Source of the DNA: an uncultured Pelagibacteraceae bacterium
GTDB taxonomy: Bacteria; Pseudomonadota; Alphaproteobacteria; Pelagibacterales; AG-422-B15
Length of the DNA stretch: 41,342 nucleotides
Direction of reading: 5' to 3'
NCBI GenBank assembly: GCA_902524795.1
Contig: CABZEU010000012.1
Span: 1-41,342, forward strand
Shown in pieces: positions 1 through 9,500 of the stretch (the stretch's first letter is position 1; each line of letters starts with the position of its first letter). Position numbers and translations under genes: made by a program. Below the pieces are notes generated by a model. It had not been told where the DNA came from. It worked only from the letters and a program-made list of their open reading frames with translations, and ran no database searches.

Positions 1-423
1 GTAGATATTTGTCCTTCAGATATCATGCATATTGATAAAGAAACAAGACGTGCCGTGAATATTGAACCAAATATGTGTTGGGAGTGTTATTCATGTGTGA
101 AGGCCTGTCCTCAAAATGCAATTGACGTCAGGGGTTATGCAGATTTTGCACCCATGCATCATAAAGTAAGAGTTTTAAGAGAAGAAGAAAAGGGAACTAT
201 TTCTTGGAGGATCAAATTTAGAAATGGCCATGAGAAGAATTTTGTTTCACCAATAACGACAAAACCATGGGGCAAGCACATTCCGAAACTAGCAGAAGAA
301 AGAGCTCCAACAAGCGATGAGTTAAACTCTCAACTTCTTTATTCAGAGCCAACTGGCTTAAATATAGAAACTGGACTGCCTGAAATTGATAAAGAAAAAT
401 TTAAAGAAGGCGTTTATTACTAA
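1..423 (+). CDS. aprB: Adenylylsulfate (APS) reductase beta subunit, 5' end outside window
   Basis: Iron-sulfur electron-transfer subunit of dissimilatory-type APS reductase, which interconverts APS with sulfite and AMP in the cytoplasm. The reading frame is open from base 1, so the gene starts upstream of the window and the ATG at 25 is internal. The visible part shows the last Cys of the first 4Fe-4S motif (VDICPSD), a complete second motif (CWECYSCVKACP), then the conserved region around YADFAPMHH and the C-terminal tail typical of AprB, which wraps the alpha subunit. It ends 3 bases before the aprA start, so the two are co-translated. In SAR11-type bacteria aprBA is thought to handle sulfite released from organosulfur compounds such as taurine; that role is inferred here. 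Confidence 0.93.
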   Translation, partial: VDICPSDIMHIDKETRRAVNIEPNMCWECYSCVKACPQNAIDVRGYADFAPMHHKVRVLREEEKGTISWRIKFRNGHEKNFVSPITTKPWGKHIPKLAEERAPTSDELNSQLLYSEPTGLNIETGLPEIDKEKFKEGVYY

Positions 424-426
424 TCC

Positions 427-2262
427 ATGGCTAAAATTAAAACTATTCATGAGGATTGCGATATCCTTATAATTGGTGGCGGTATGGCAGGCACAGGTGC
501 CACATTTGAGTCAAGGCACTGGGGAAGAGATTTAAAAATTGTCTGTGTTGAAAAAGCAAACATAGATAGAAGTGGTGCTGTTGCTCAAGGCCTATATGCA
601 ATCAATTGTTACATGGGCATGCAATGGAATGAAAATCAGCCAGAAGACCATGTTCGGTATGCAAGAAACGACCTCATGGGATTGGTTAGAGAAGACTTAG
701 CGTACGATATGGCAAGACATGTAGATTCAACTGTTCACATGTTTGATGAATGGGGTCTTCCTATCATGAGAGATAAGGAAACTGGAAGATATCAACGTGA
801 AGGTAAGTGGCAGGTTATGATTCACGGGGAGAGCTACAAACCTATAGTTGCCGAAGCTGCTAAGAAATCTGCTGATAAGATTTATAACCGTATCATGATT
901 ACTCACCTCTTGATGGATGAAGGTAAGGAAAATCGTGTAGGTGGAGCTGTGGGTTTCAACATGAGAACGGGGAACTATCATGTATTTAAAGCTAAAGCCG
1001 TTATAGTTGCCGCAGGTGGAGCTTCACATATTTTTAAACCAAGAGCTGTTGGCGAAGGCATGGGCAGAACTTGGTATGCGCCATGGAGCAATGGATCAGC
1101 TTACGCTCTACCTATTGCTGCTGGAGCTAAGATGACACAAATGGAAAATAGAATTGTTCTTACAAGATTTAAAGACGGTTATGGTCCTGTAGGAGCATAT
1201 TTCTTACATTTAAAAACGTACACTCAAAACGGAAACGGCGAGAACTATGAGAAAAAGTGGTATGAGGATACAAAAAAGTTAGTTGGAGAATATATTGATC
1301 ATGCTCCTGTGCCAACATGCCTTAGAAATCATGCATTTATAGAAGAAGTTAAAGCAGGAGGTGGACCAATTCATATGGTCACAACAGAAGCATTCCAAGA
1401 TCCTCACTTAGAAACTATTGGTTGGGAAAACTTTTTAGGTATGACTGTAGGCCAAGCTGTTGTGTGGGCGTCCCAAAATATTGACCCTAAATATACTAAT
1501 CCTGAGTTAACAACGTCTGAACCATACGTTATGGGTTCTCATGCAACGTGTTCAGGTGCATGGGTGAGCGGTCCCGAGGATTTGTCACCATCAGAATATT
1601 TTTGGGGATACAACCGAATGATGAGCGTTGATGGTTTATTTGGTGCAGGAGATACTGTCGGAGGCAGCGCGCATAAATTCTCATCAGGTTCGTTCACAGA
1701 GGGACGATTGGCAGCAAAAGCTGCTGTAAAATATATTATGGATTTAAAAGATGATGAAATATTAATAAATGAAGAACAGTATGAAGATTTAAAGGAAGTA
1801 ATTTATAAACCCCTTGAGAACTATAAAGTTGGGCGCAATGAAATAACAGCGGGAACCGTCTCTCCAAGTTATTTGTTGCCGATACAGGGGCTGCAAAGAC
1901 TGCAAAAAATTATGGATGAATATGTTGGCGGTGTTGGGGTTAATTATATGACTAATGAAAATCTTCTCAATAAAGGTCTTGAATTACTTCATATGCTTGA
2001 AGAAGATTTAGAGTATATTGGCGCTGAAGATTATCATCAGCTTATGAGGGCTTGGGAGCTAAAACACCGATTAATGACGTCACAATGTGTTACTCATCAT
2101 ACTCTATTTAGAAAAGAAACTAGATGGCCTGGATATTATTATCGAGGTGATCACATGAAACTTGATGATGACAATTGGCACTGCCTCACTGTATCAAGAC
2201 GTGATCCTAAAAGTGGGGAATTTTCTCTTGAAAAAGCTCCTCTATATCACATTGTTGACTAG
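427..2262 (+). CDS. aprA: APS reductase alpha subunit
   Basis: FAD-containing catalytic subunit (611 residues, normal for the family). The N-terminal dinucleotide-binding motif IIGGGMAGTGATFESR lies near residues 15-30, and the segment NIDRSGAVAQGLYAINCYMG is characteristic of AprA rather than of succinate dehydrogenase or other fumarate-reductase-family flavoproteins. The C-terminal part ends with the conserved ETRWPGYYYRGDH and LTVSRRDPKSGEF segments. It forms a heterodimer with the upstream aprB product. The start at 427 follows aprB by 3 bases. The next ORF begins directly after the TAG stop, suggesting one transcript of at least three genes. Confidence 0.96.
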   Translation: MAKIKTIHEDCDILIIGGGMAGTGATFESRHWGRDLKIVCVEKANIDRSGAVAQGLYAINCYMGMQWNENQPEDHVRYARNDLMGLVREDLAYDMARHVDSTVHMFDEWGLPIMRDKETGRYQREGKWQVMIHGESYKPIVAEAAKKSADKIYNRIMITHLLMDEGKENRVGGAVGFNMRTGNYHVFKAKAVIVAAGGASHIFKPRAVGEGMGRTWYAPWSNGSAYALPIAAGAKMTQMENRIVLTRFKDGYGPVGAYFLHLKTYTQNGNGENYEKKWYEDTKKLVGEYIDHAPVPTCLRNHAFIEEVKAGGGPIHMVTTEAFQDPHLETIGWENFLGMTVGQAVVWASQNIDPKYTNPELTTSEPYVMGSHATCSGAWVSGPEDLSPSEYFWGYNRMMSVDGLFGAGDTVGGSAHKFSSGSFTEGRLAAKAAVKYIMDLKDDEILINEEQYEDLKEVIYKPLENYKVGRNEITAGTVSPSYLLPIQGLQRLQKIMDEYVGGVGVNYMTNENLLNKGLELLHMLEEDLEYIGAEDYHQLMRAWELKHRLMTSQCVTHHTLFRKETRWPGYYYRGDHMKLDDDNWHCLTVSRRDPKSGEFSLEKAPLYHIVD

Positions 2263-2613
2263 ATGAGTCTTCTGGAAAAATCTGATAAAGAACTCCTGGA
2301 AATTGCTCAACCCATGTGGGATAACTTAATTCATTGCTCTAATAAGCAAGATTATTTTGGATTTACTCAGAATTTTTCAGCTCGAATGCTATTTGGTGCA
2401 AACGAAATTGAATTGGCAAAACAATGGGCTAATAATGACGTGATCACAAGTCTTACTGAAGAAAGAGAATTCCTCGGATGTCTTAGAAGAGATGAACATG
2501 TTACTGTTCTATTTAAACAAAAAAGTAGCAAGTCTGATGGCGATTATCTTGGAAGATTGGTATTGGGAATTGAGGATAATGAAATAAAAATCTTTGGAGC
2601 TACAATATTCTAA
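2263..2613 (+). CDS. Small unknown protein in the apr operon
   Basis: A 116-residue soluble protein with no signal peptide and no membrane segment. I do not recognise a family. The ATG follows the aprA stop with no gap (TAGATG), so translation is probably coupled to aprA. The sequence looks like a compact alpha+beta protein: an N-terminal helix (SDKELLEIAQPMWDNLIHCS), a middle segment with acidic and aromatic residues, and two C-terminal beta-like stretches (HVTVLFKQ and GRLVLGIEDNEIKIFG). The position suggests a role tied to sulfite or APS turnover, but nothing in the sequence shows it. The stop abuts the stop of the opposite-strand gene at 2614. Confidence 0.75.
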   Translation: MSLLEKSDKELLEIAQPMWDNLIHCSNKQDYFGFTQNFSARMLFGANEIELAKQWANNDVITSLTEEREFLGCLRRDEHVTVLFKQKSSKSDGDYLGRLVLGIEDNEIKIFGATIF

Positions 2614-3006
2614 TCACAGCTCATCCTGATCCCGCATTTTTTTTCTTATTTTAGTAGCAGAGATTTTATGGATTTCTTCACCTAAATCATGCTCAGTGAA
2701 GGTATACCCTACACCTCTTCCATATGAAATATCAGTAATATTTGGAACTTTGAGAACTATATACTCTTTGTCATACTTATAGCCATGAGATGATAGACCA
2801 TCAATTATTCTTTTTTTAACCTCTTCAAATTTAAAAGGATTATCCCCTTGACCTTCAACTCCTGCGTCAACTCCAGATACATCTCTGAACATAATGCATA
2901 CTTGACCTGTCTTTTTTAAAGCCTTTTCGAAAAGTGCAGTATGTCCATCATGCCATGGCTGCCATCGACCAAGCATCTGAGAGGTAGGTTTTTTCCAATC
3001 AAACAT
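2614..3006 (-). CDS. Cytidylyltransferase-like nucleotidyltransferase
   Basis: A 130-residue protein of the HxGH nucleotidyltransferase superfamily (NMNAT, PPAT and cytidylyltransferase group). The nucleotide-binding signature GRWQPWHDGH is at residues 13-22, and the second signature ISATKIR (the ISxTxxR type) is near the C-terminus. These enzymes transfer a nucleoside monophosphate from NTP to a phosphorylated acceptor; the acceptor cannot be read from sequence. It overlaps the upstream P-loop kinase gene by 8 bases, so the two are translated together and may act in one pathway. Being beside aprBA, an adenylyl or sulfonucleotide substrate is a tempting idea, but only an inference. Its stop abuts the convergent gene's stop. 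Confidence 0.82.
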   Translation of the reverse strand: MFDWKKPTSQMLGRWQPWHDGHTALFEKALKKTGQVCIMFRDVSGVDAGVEGQGDNPFKFEEVKKRIIDGLSSHGYKYDKEYIVLKVPNITDISYGRGVGYTFTEHDLGEEIHKISATKIRKKMRDQDEL

Positions 3007-3493
3007 TTTGAATTTCTACAGCTAAATTTTTTATTTCTTCGTCGCTTAAAAAAGATTTGATGACCTTATTAGCATTGTTTGGATTTTCAAACATTTTAGT
3101 AGTGTCTTTAAACGCTTCAGATTTTTCTAAGCTTTCTACTTCAAAAGGAAGATCTTTTGCCGCATCCAATTCTTCTTTTTTCTCCTCAACAACTCTTCCT
3201 TCCTTTATTGTATCAAGCCAAATTAAGTAATCAGGTTTAAAAGAAAGTCTTGATTGTTCTGTAGGTGCAACAAAGTCACAAATAACCGATCTTCCGTTGC
3301 TAACTTCAAAGTCTGCAAATGTTGTCATTCTGTTTGCCTGTCTTATTCTTCCTTCTAAAGAAAAATCCCAGTCATTTGAAGCTGTTCTTATAACATCTGC
3401 ATTGTACCATGCACAATTTTCGATACTGTCAGACAATCTCTTTGCAAGCCAAGTTTTGCCTGATCCAGGAAGTCCGCATATAAGAATTTTCAT
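2999..3493 (-). CDS. Adenylylsulfate kinase-like P-loop protein
   Basis: A 164-residue P-loop kinase. Walker A GLPGSGKT is at residues 7-14, followed by a CysC-like layout: YNADVIR (compare DGDNVR in APS kinases), an arginine-rich segment EGRIRQANRM, and VICDFVAPT in the place of the APS-kinase ISPF region. APS kinase makes PAPS from APS and ATP. The C-terminal 60 residues are charged and diverge from canonical CysC, so a related small-molecule kinase is also possible. The upstream 51 bases contain a fair minus-strand -10 (TATACT, 3504-3509) but no clear -35, so it may be a separate unit from the secretion operon that precedes it. It overlaps the next gene by 8 bases. Confidence 0.72.
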   Translation of the reverse strand: MKILICGLPGSGKTWLAKRLSDSIENCAWYNADVIRTASNDWDFSLEGRIRQANRMTTFADFEVSNGRSVICDFVAPTEQSRLSFKPDYLIWLDTIKEGRVVEEKKEELDAAKDLPFEVESLEKSEAFKDTTKMFENPNNANKVIKSFLSDEEIKNLAVEIQNV

Positions 3494-3544
3494 ATTGTAT
3501 TTAAGTATATCGAATTATGTTATTGTTATAAAGGGAGAAAGCTT

Positions 3545-4753
3545 TTATCTTTCTTGAAAAGATTGACCCAAAGATCCCATGAATGGTGAAAGTAAGTAAT
3601 TTGCAAGTGTTCTTTCTCCAATTTGTATACTTGCTGTTACTTTTACTCCGGGAACTAAATAATAAGTTTTTTCCTTACTTTCAAAATAGTTCTGTTCAAG
3701 TTCCACAAAGATATTGTAAAATACAATTCTATTGTCATTTTCGTCCTGTTCAGTATCAGGACTAATTCGATCAACAATCCCTTCAATCTGACCAAAATTA
3801 ACTGCATCTGAAGAAGAAAGTTTCACAACTGCATTTTGACCTGGTTTTACAAATCCTATGTCACTTTCCTGAAGTCTTGCTTCAACAATCAAATTATCTT
3901 TAGTTGGAACTATATCAAGGATTGCCTCACCAGGCCTTATGACGCCTCCAATTGTTACAAAAAATAAGTTTTTTACTACCCCGTCAACAGGTGCAACTAT
4001 TACAGTTCGACTTAAATTATCTTTAAGTGCCTTAATTGTTTCATTGAGCTCTGATATTTCCCTTTGTGCAACTTGTCTTTGATTTCTTGCATCCTCAATA
4101 AACTCTTTTGTAATATTCTCTTTTTCCTCAATCGCAGCTTCTAGTGTTCCCTTGGCTGCATTTAATTCCTTCAAAAGATTAAGATGAGCGAATTCAGTAA
4201 TGATGCCCTCTTCTAATAATTTTTGGCTCATGTCTGTTTGCTTAATTAAAATATCTATTGCGGTTTGATGCTGAATGATCGATGCCGTTACTTCTTTAAT
4301 ATCACCTTCTATTTTGTTTTTTCTACTTATAAATAGCTCAATAGATTTATTTACCAATTCTTCCCTATTATTTGCCAGATCGTCAGGAAAAACTGGCACA
4401 TCAAAATCATTAATTTCTGCCTCTAATCTAATAGATTGTATTACTTTCGCGTCTATTTGGACTTGGGCTTCGTCAACATCAACTTCACTTGCGGTGGCAG
4501 CAAGTATTACCAAGGGGTCACCCTCTTTTACTATATCGCTTTCTTTAACAAGTATTTGATCAATGATACCCCCTTCCAAATGTTGAATTGTTTTTACATC
4601 TCCAGCGGGAATAACTTGTCCTTCAGCGTTGCTAATAATATCGATATTAAATAGAAACATCCAAAGCATTGCTATAAATGCAAAAGAGGAGAATACTATG
4701 AAAAAAATTTGTGTATTTTTTCTATGCTTTTCAGGTAAAAGTGGGATTGTCAT
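3545..4753 (-). CDS. Type I secretion membrane fusion protein, HlyD family
   Basis: Periplasmic adaptor (402 residues) linking the inner-membrane ABC exporter to the TolC-like channel. It has a short cytoplasmic N-terminus, a single membrane anchor at about residues 15-35, and a biotinyl-lipoyl half-motif (QVIPAGDVKTIQHLEGGII). A long coiled-coil hairpin region follows at roughly 80-260, then the second lipoyl half (VIVAPVDGVVKNLFFVTIGG), and a beta-barrel region that ends with the SFQER tail common in HlyD/PrtE adaptors. The ATG overlaps the ABC transporter stop as ATGA. It is the last gene of the operon: TolC-like, giant substrate, ABC, HlyD. Confidence 0.95.
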   Translation of the reverse strand: MTIPLLPEKHRKNTQIFFIVFSSFAFIAMLWMFLFNIDIISNAEGQVIPAGDVKTIQHLEGGIIDQILVKESDIVKEGDPLVILAATASEVDVDEAQVQIDAKVIQSIRLEAEINDFDVPVFPDDLANNREELVNKSIELFISRKNKIEGDIKEVTASIIQHQTAIDILIKQTDMSQKLLEEGIITEFAHLNLLKELNAAKGTLEAAIEEKENITKEFIEDARNQRQVAQREISELNETIKALKDNLSRTVIVAPVDGVVKNLFFVTIGGVIRPGEAILDIVPTKDNLIVEARLQESDIGFVKPGQNAVVKLSSSDAVNFGQIEGIVDRISPDTEQDENDNRIVFYNIFVELEQNYFESKEKTYYLVPGVKVTASIQIGERTLANYLLSPFMGSLGQSFQER

Positions 4754-6405
4754 TTCTCGCCTTTCAAATCATAAGTCACTTGTGGTGATGGTTTTTTGTC
4801 CAGATCTAGTAGAATATTTGCTTGTTTAATTATGTTTTCATCCTGTGTTGCGACAATAATCGTTTTATTTTCCATCGCCATTTTGCTTATTAAATTATAT
4901 AATGAGGTTCGGCCTCGTTCGTCCAATGACTCACTTGGTTCGTCAAATACTACAACTTGTCCTGACACTATCATAGCTCTAGCAAGTGCAATTCTTTTTC
5001 TAATACCAAAAGGTAAATTTTCACCTCTGTTGGGCAATTGCATTTGTATACCACTTGGATCACTGTTGACAAAATCAATTAAGTCAACTGATTTTAAGAT
5101 TTCATTCATTTTATCTTTTTTAATTTCTGTTAAGCCCAATAAATTGTCTAGAAGTGTTCCATCAATAAACTTTGGTTCTTGAGGTAGGTATATTAAATTT
5201 GATCTCAGCCACTCTAAAGATAGTTGATTTAGTTCTACAGAGTCATAAAAGATCTGTCCTCTATTAAATTCTAAAATTCTTATAATTAACTTAATAAGTG
5301 TTGATTTACCTGAACCATTAGACCCTTTTATGGCAGTAATATCGCCAGGCTTTACAACACAATTTAGGCCTTCAAATACGGGAACTTTAGTGTTTGGATA
5401 TTGAAAGTGTAGATCTTTCATATCAATAATTCCTTTGAAATCTCGTATTTCTGATCCATCTTGTGAATCTTGAGGAATTCTTAAAAATTGATCCAACTCA
5501 CCCAATGAAACTGTTGCCTTATTTATAGGCTCCATATTTTGCACAAGCCTAATTATAGGAGCAATTGCTCTAGAACCTAAAATATTTGCGCCAATAAGGG
5601 CCCCTACTGAAATTTGACCATCAACAGCTAAAACGGCACCCCATGCAATTATTATGATTGTTAGCAATGTCGTAGATGACGCCATAAAAGAAGATAAGAT
5701 ATTTCTTTGCGCTTCTAAGTCTTCTTTTGTATTAATTGTTCTTTCAATAATTGAACTCCAAGCTTTTTTGACAGCATTAATTAAATTAAAATACTTAACA
5801 GTTTCAAAGCGTGAACTTGAGCTATCATGCAATCTAGCTGTGCCATAATTTAGCTGTGTCGAAACATTGCTTAACTTATTAATGCTGTTTCTATAAAAGT
5901 TTAAAATGATAAAGGGGACTAAAATAAATAATGTTGCAATGAGTCCTAACTGATAATTTATTAGAAATAGTGCAATTAGAAAGATTAAAACAAATGGCAC
6001 ATCAATTAAAATTAAGGTTGTTGATGCATTAAATGTATTTTGAACCAGATTAACGTTTCTGGTAACTATATCGGGCCTGAAATTTTTTTGAATTGAATAG
6101 TAACTTGATTTTATAGACACAAGCTTTTTCATAACCCTGTCTGCAAGCAAAGTGTTTTCTGCCTCTATTTCTCGAGTCATACGATGTCTGATGTTGCGAA
6201 AGAAAAATTCAAAAAGGCTTACAATAAGTATACCTACAATCAACGTTACTAATGTTGAGTTGACACCATAAGCTACATATCTTTGTAAAACCTGGATGAC
6301 ATAAATGGGTGTCGCCAGTGCAAGAATGTTTACAAAAAAAGAGGCTATTATTATTTTTGTAAATAAATTTGGGTTACGCTTTAATCTTTTAAAAATTTCA
6401 ATCAT
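4750..6405 (-). CDS. Type I secretion ABC exporter (PrtD/LapB type) with atypical ATPase motifs
   Basis: Inner-membrane exporter of 551 residues: a six-helix membrane domain (about 15-310) followed by a nucleotide-binding domain. It begins directly with the membrane domain, so it lacks the N-terminal C39 peptidase or C39-like domain of HlyB/LapB and has PrtD-like length. Walker A (GSNGSGKST, about 359-367), Q-loop (LPQEP, about 404-408) and Walker B (VVVFDEP, to about 490, with the catalytic Glu at 489) are intact. The signature motif reads LPFGI (464-468) instead of LSGGQ, and the switch His is Gln521 (VATQDEN). Both changes are confirmed in the DNA. The reading frame is otherwise undamaged and the partner genes are present, so it is probably functional but divergent. 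It presumably exports the adjacent 3176-residue protein. Confidence 0.92.
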   Translation of the reverse strand: MIEIFKRLKRNPNLFTKIIIASFFVNILALATPIYVIQVLQRYVAYGVNSTLVTLIVGILIVSLFEFFFRNIRHRMTREIEAENTLLADRVMKKLVSIKSSYYSIQKNFRPDIVTRNVNLVQNTFNASTTLILIDVPFVLIFLIALFLINYQLGLIATLFILVPFIILNFYRNSINKLSNVSTQLNYGTARLHDSSSSRFETVKYFNLINAVKKAWSSIIERTINTKEDLEAQRNILSSFMASSTTLLTIIIIAWGAVLAVDGQISVGALIGANILGSRAIAPIIRLVQNMEPINKATVSLGELDQFLRIPQDSQDGSEIRDFKGIIDMKDLHFQYPNTKVPVFEGLNCVVKPGDITAIKGSNGSGKSTLIKLIIRILEFNRGQIFYDSVELNQLSLEWLRSNLIYLPQEPKFIDGTLLDNLLGLTEIKKDKMNEILKSVDLIDFVNSDPSGIQMQLPNRGENLPFGIRKRIALARAMIVSGQVVVFDEPSESLDERGRTSLYNLISKMAMENKTIIVATQDENIIKQANILLDLDKKPSPQVTYDLKGEK

Positions 6406-6502
6406 ATCAATGCGTTAAGCATACAACATAATTTATTGATTTAACATACTTGATGTATAGCCAAAGATGCAAAGATAAGCTCAAAAAAACCTAAATGAAG
6501 TC

Positions 6503-9500
6503 TTATGTTACCACAGTTGTGACATCATCATCGTTAAGCGTTAACCTCAAATCTCCACTAGTGGTAAATATAAACTCACTGTTATCTGCTTTGTGTATAG
6601 CTGACATATTAAGACCACTATCGTAAGATATATCTAGAGCGCCAGATGCGAATGGATTAGCTGTAAATGTTGTACCCCCATCTTGTGAGTAAGCAATCTT
6701 ATCCACATCATTTCTAAAATCACCAATAAAATCAGCGAAGTTAGTATTAATCCCTCCTTGACCTTCAATAAACACAAAAGTATCCGCTACAGTTGAATCA
6801 TCTGAACTTGCCGTTAAAGGATTCATTGTCGCACTTTGGAACATTCCATCAGGATTATTGACATAACCTCCGAGAAGTACATCTGTTCCACTACCGCCCC
6901 AAAGAATATCTACGCCATTACCTCCAATTAGTATATCATTACCGGCATTACCGTACAATGTGTCATTGCCCTCATTGCCATGTAACCAGTCAGAACCTGA
7001 ACCACCCCAGATAACATCGTTGCCACCGTTACCGTCTATGTAGTCATCCATCATCATGCCACCTACTTCAATGTTAACATAGCCAGCTGTATCATCGCCA
7101 TCCATTAGTTCATATGCTGTGCCTGGTTTCGTTCCAACATTTGAGGATGATCCAGTTGCATAAACAACATCATTTCCAACAGTGGCAGCTTCATATCCAC
7201 CACCACCGCCTCCGCCGCCTTGAGCAGCAAGATAGTCTCCATAATTTATATAGTAAACTCCGTTATAAAATCTTGCAGCATCGTATGATCCTTGGTCATA
7301 GTATTGTACACCTCCCCATTCTCTTGGGAAGCCAGCATTCTCCTCTTCTTCAAAAAACTCATTTTCCTCAAAAAATTCATTTTCTCCAAAAAATTCATTA
7401 CCGTAATTCATGAATTCATTTCCTTGAGCGATGAATTCATTTCCTGGATTCATAAATTCATTGCCATACATTTGACCTGGGTCCATGCCCATCATTTGAC
7501 CTGGGTCCATGCCCATCATTTGACCTGGGTCCATGCCCATCATTTGACCTGGGTCCATGCCCATATTTTGCATGCCCATGTCATACATACCTTGCATTGC
7601 ACCCATCATACTAGGATCACCCATCATGCCAGGGTCCATACCCATGCCGCCAATCATGCCAGGGTCCATGCCCATCATCATTGGGTCCATGCCCATGCCG
7701 CCCATCATACCAGGGTCCATGCCCATCATCATAGGGTCCATACCCATGCCGCCCATCATACCAGGGTCCATATATCCATCCATTGGCATTCCACCCATCA
7801 TTGGGTCCATGCCCATAGGTCCCATGCCAGGCATGCCACCCATCATCATTGGGTCCATGCCCATCATCATGTCCATACCCATTTGACCCATCATCGGTCC
7901 ATCCATTGGATCAAATCCCATCATCATAGGGTCCATATATCCATCCATAGGCATACCCATCATTGGATCCATGCCCATCATCATTGGGTCCATGCCCATT
8001 TGCATCATGCCCATCATTGGATCGTCCATCATACCCATTTGTGTAGCCATCATAGGATCCATGCCCATCATGACCATGTTGTCCATCATCATTTGTGGAT
8101 CCATCCCCATCATCATAGGATCTGGTCCCATCATTGGTCCGCCCATCATCATTGGGTCCATACCCATCATCATAGGATCTGGCCTCATCATAGGGTCCAT
8201 ACCCATCATCATTGGATCTGGTCCCATCATTGGTCCGCCCATCATCATATCATTCATGCCCATCATCATCTCGTTCATCATGTTGTCAGGCCCGCCAAAG
8301 AAATCCATCCCCATTTGCATCATGCTTGGATCATTCATCATCATATCCATGCCCATATTCATTGCAGCCATTGGATCATTCATCATCATCATAGGATCCA
8401 TTCCCATGTTCATTCCAAGTTGCATCATTGGATCGGGCCCCATCATAAATGGATCTGGCCCCATAGGACCCATGCCCATCATCATTGGATCTGGTCCCAT
8501 CATTCCCATCATTGGATCTGGCCCCATCATAAATGGATCTGGCCCCATCATAGGACCCATTCCAGCCATTCCCATCATCATTGGATCTGGTCCCATCATA
8601 GGACCCATTCCAGGCATTCCCATCATCATTGGATCTGGCCCCATCATTGGACCCATGCCCATCATCATTGGATCTGGTCCCATCATTGGACCCATGGCCA
8701 TGTCCATTCCAGGCAGCATAGACATATCCATATCCATCATTCCGCCAAAGTCGGCTGGGCCCATCATGTCTCCTGTCATCATAGGACCCATAAACATATC
8801 TCCACCTTGCATTGCACTTTGCATCATTGATTGCATATCAGCCATTTGAGATTGCATATCAGCTTGTAATTGAGCTGCCATATCGGCTCCCATTACATCG
8901 CCCATATCAGCCATAAATGCTGCGCCTTGGTTACCCATCATTTGAGTCATCCCAGCTGCCATCATGCCAGCCATTTCAGGATTTGCTGCCGCCATTTGTC
9001 CCATAAATTCACCAGCTAAATCTGCCATACCACCTTGTGTAGCTAATTGTGCCATTCCACTTGCAATGTTTGCTGCCATATCAGGATTAGCAGCAACTAA
9101 ATCTCCAGCAAACTGCGCTGCAGCACCAGGATCAAACTGAGCCATACCAGCTGCAACTTGTCCTGCAATAGCTGGATTAGCTTCAGCCATAGAACCAGCA
9201 ATTGCTCCCACAGCATCTGGAGCAAATTCAGCTACTCCTGCAGCAACCATCGTTGCAGCAGCAGGGTTAGCAGTTGCCATCGCGCCTGCCATATCTCCTG
9301 CCAGTGCAGGATCAATTGCAGCCAAACCACCAGCCATTTCACCGGCAGCAACAGGGTTAGCTTGCGCTATACCTCCTGCAAAGGCACCAGCAGCCTCTGG
9401 ATTAGCAGCTGCGACATCTTGCATAATTCCAATAGCAGCTTCCCCATCAGGAACTGCCGCTAATACTCCACCAGCAACGGCACCAGCGGCGGCTGGGTTT

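Noticed and set aside
7470-7565. Direct repeats that could suggest a CRISPR array
   Set aside because: Units are contiguous with no spacers, in frame and protein-coding.
7292-8830. 512-residue His-rich open frame on the plus strand
   Set aside because: It is the antisense of the Met-rich region: ATG reads CAT (His) on the other strand. It has no ribosome site and no independent homology.
7971-8849. 292-residue Ile/Pro/Ser-rich open frame on the plus strand
   Set aside because: Another shadow of the same repeats, kept open by the 3-base periodicity of the Met-rich coding sequence.
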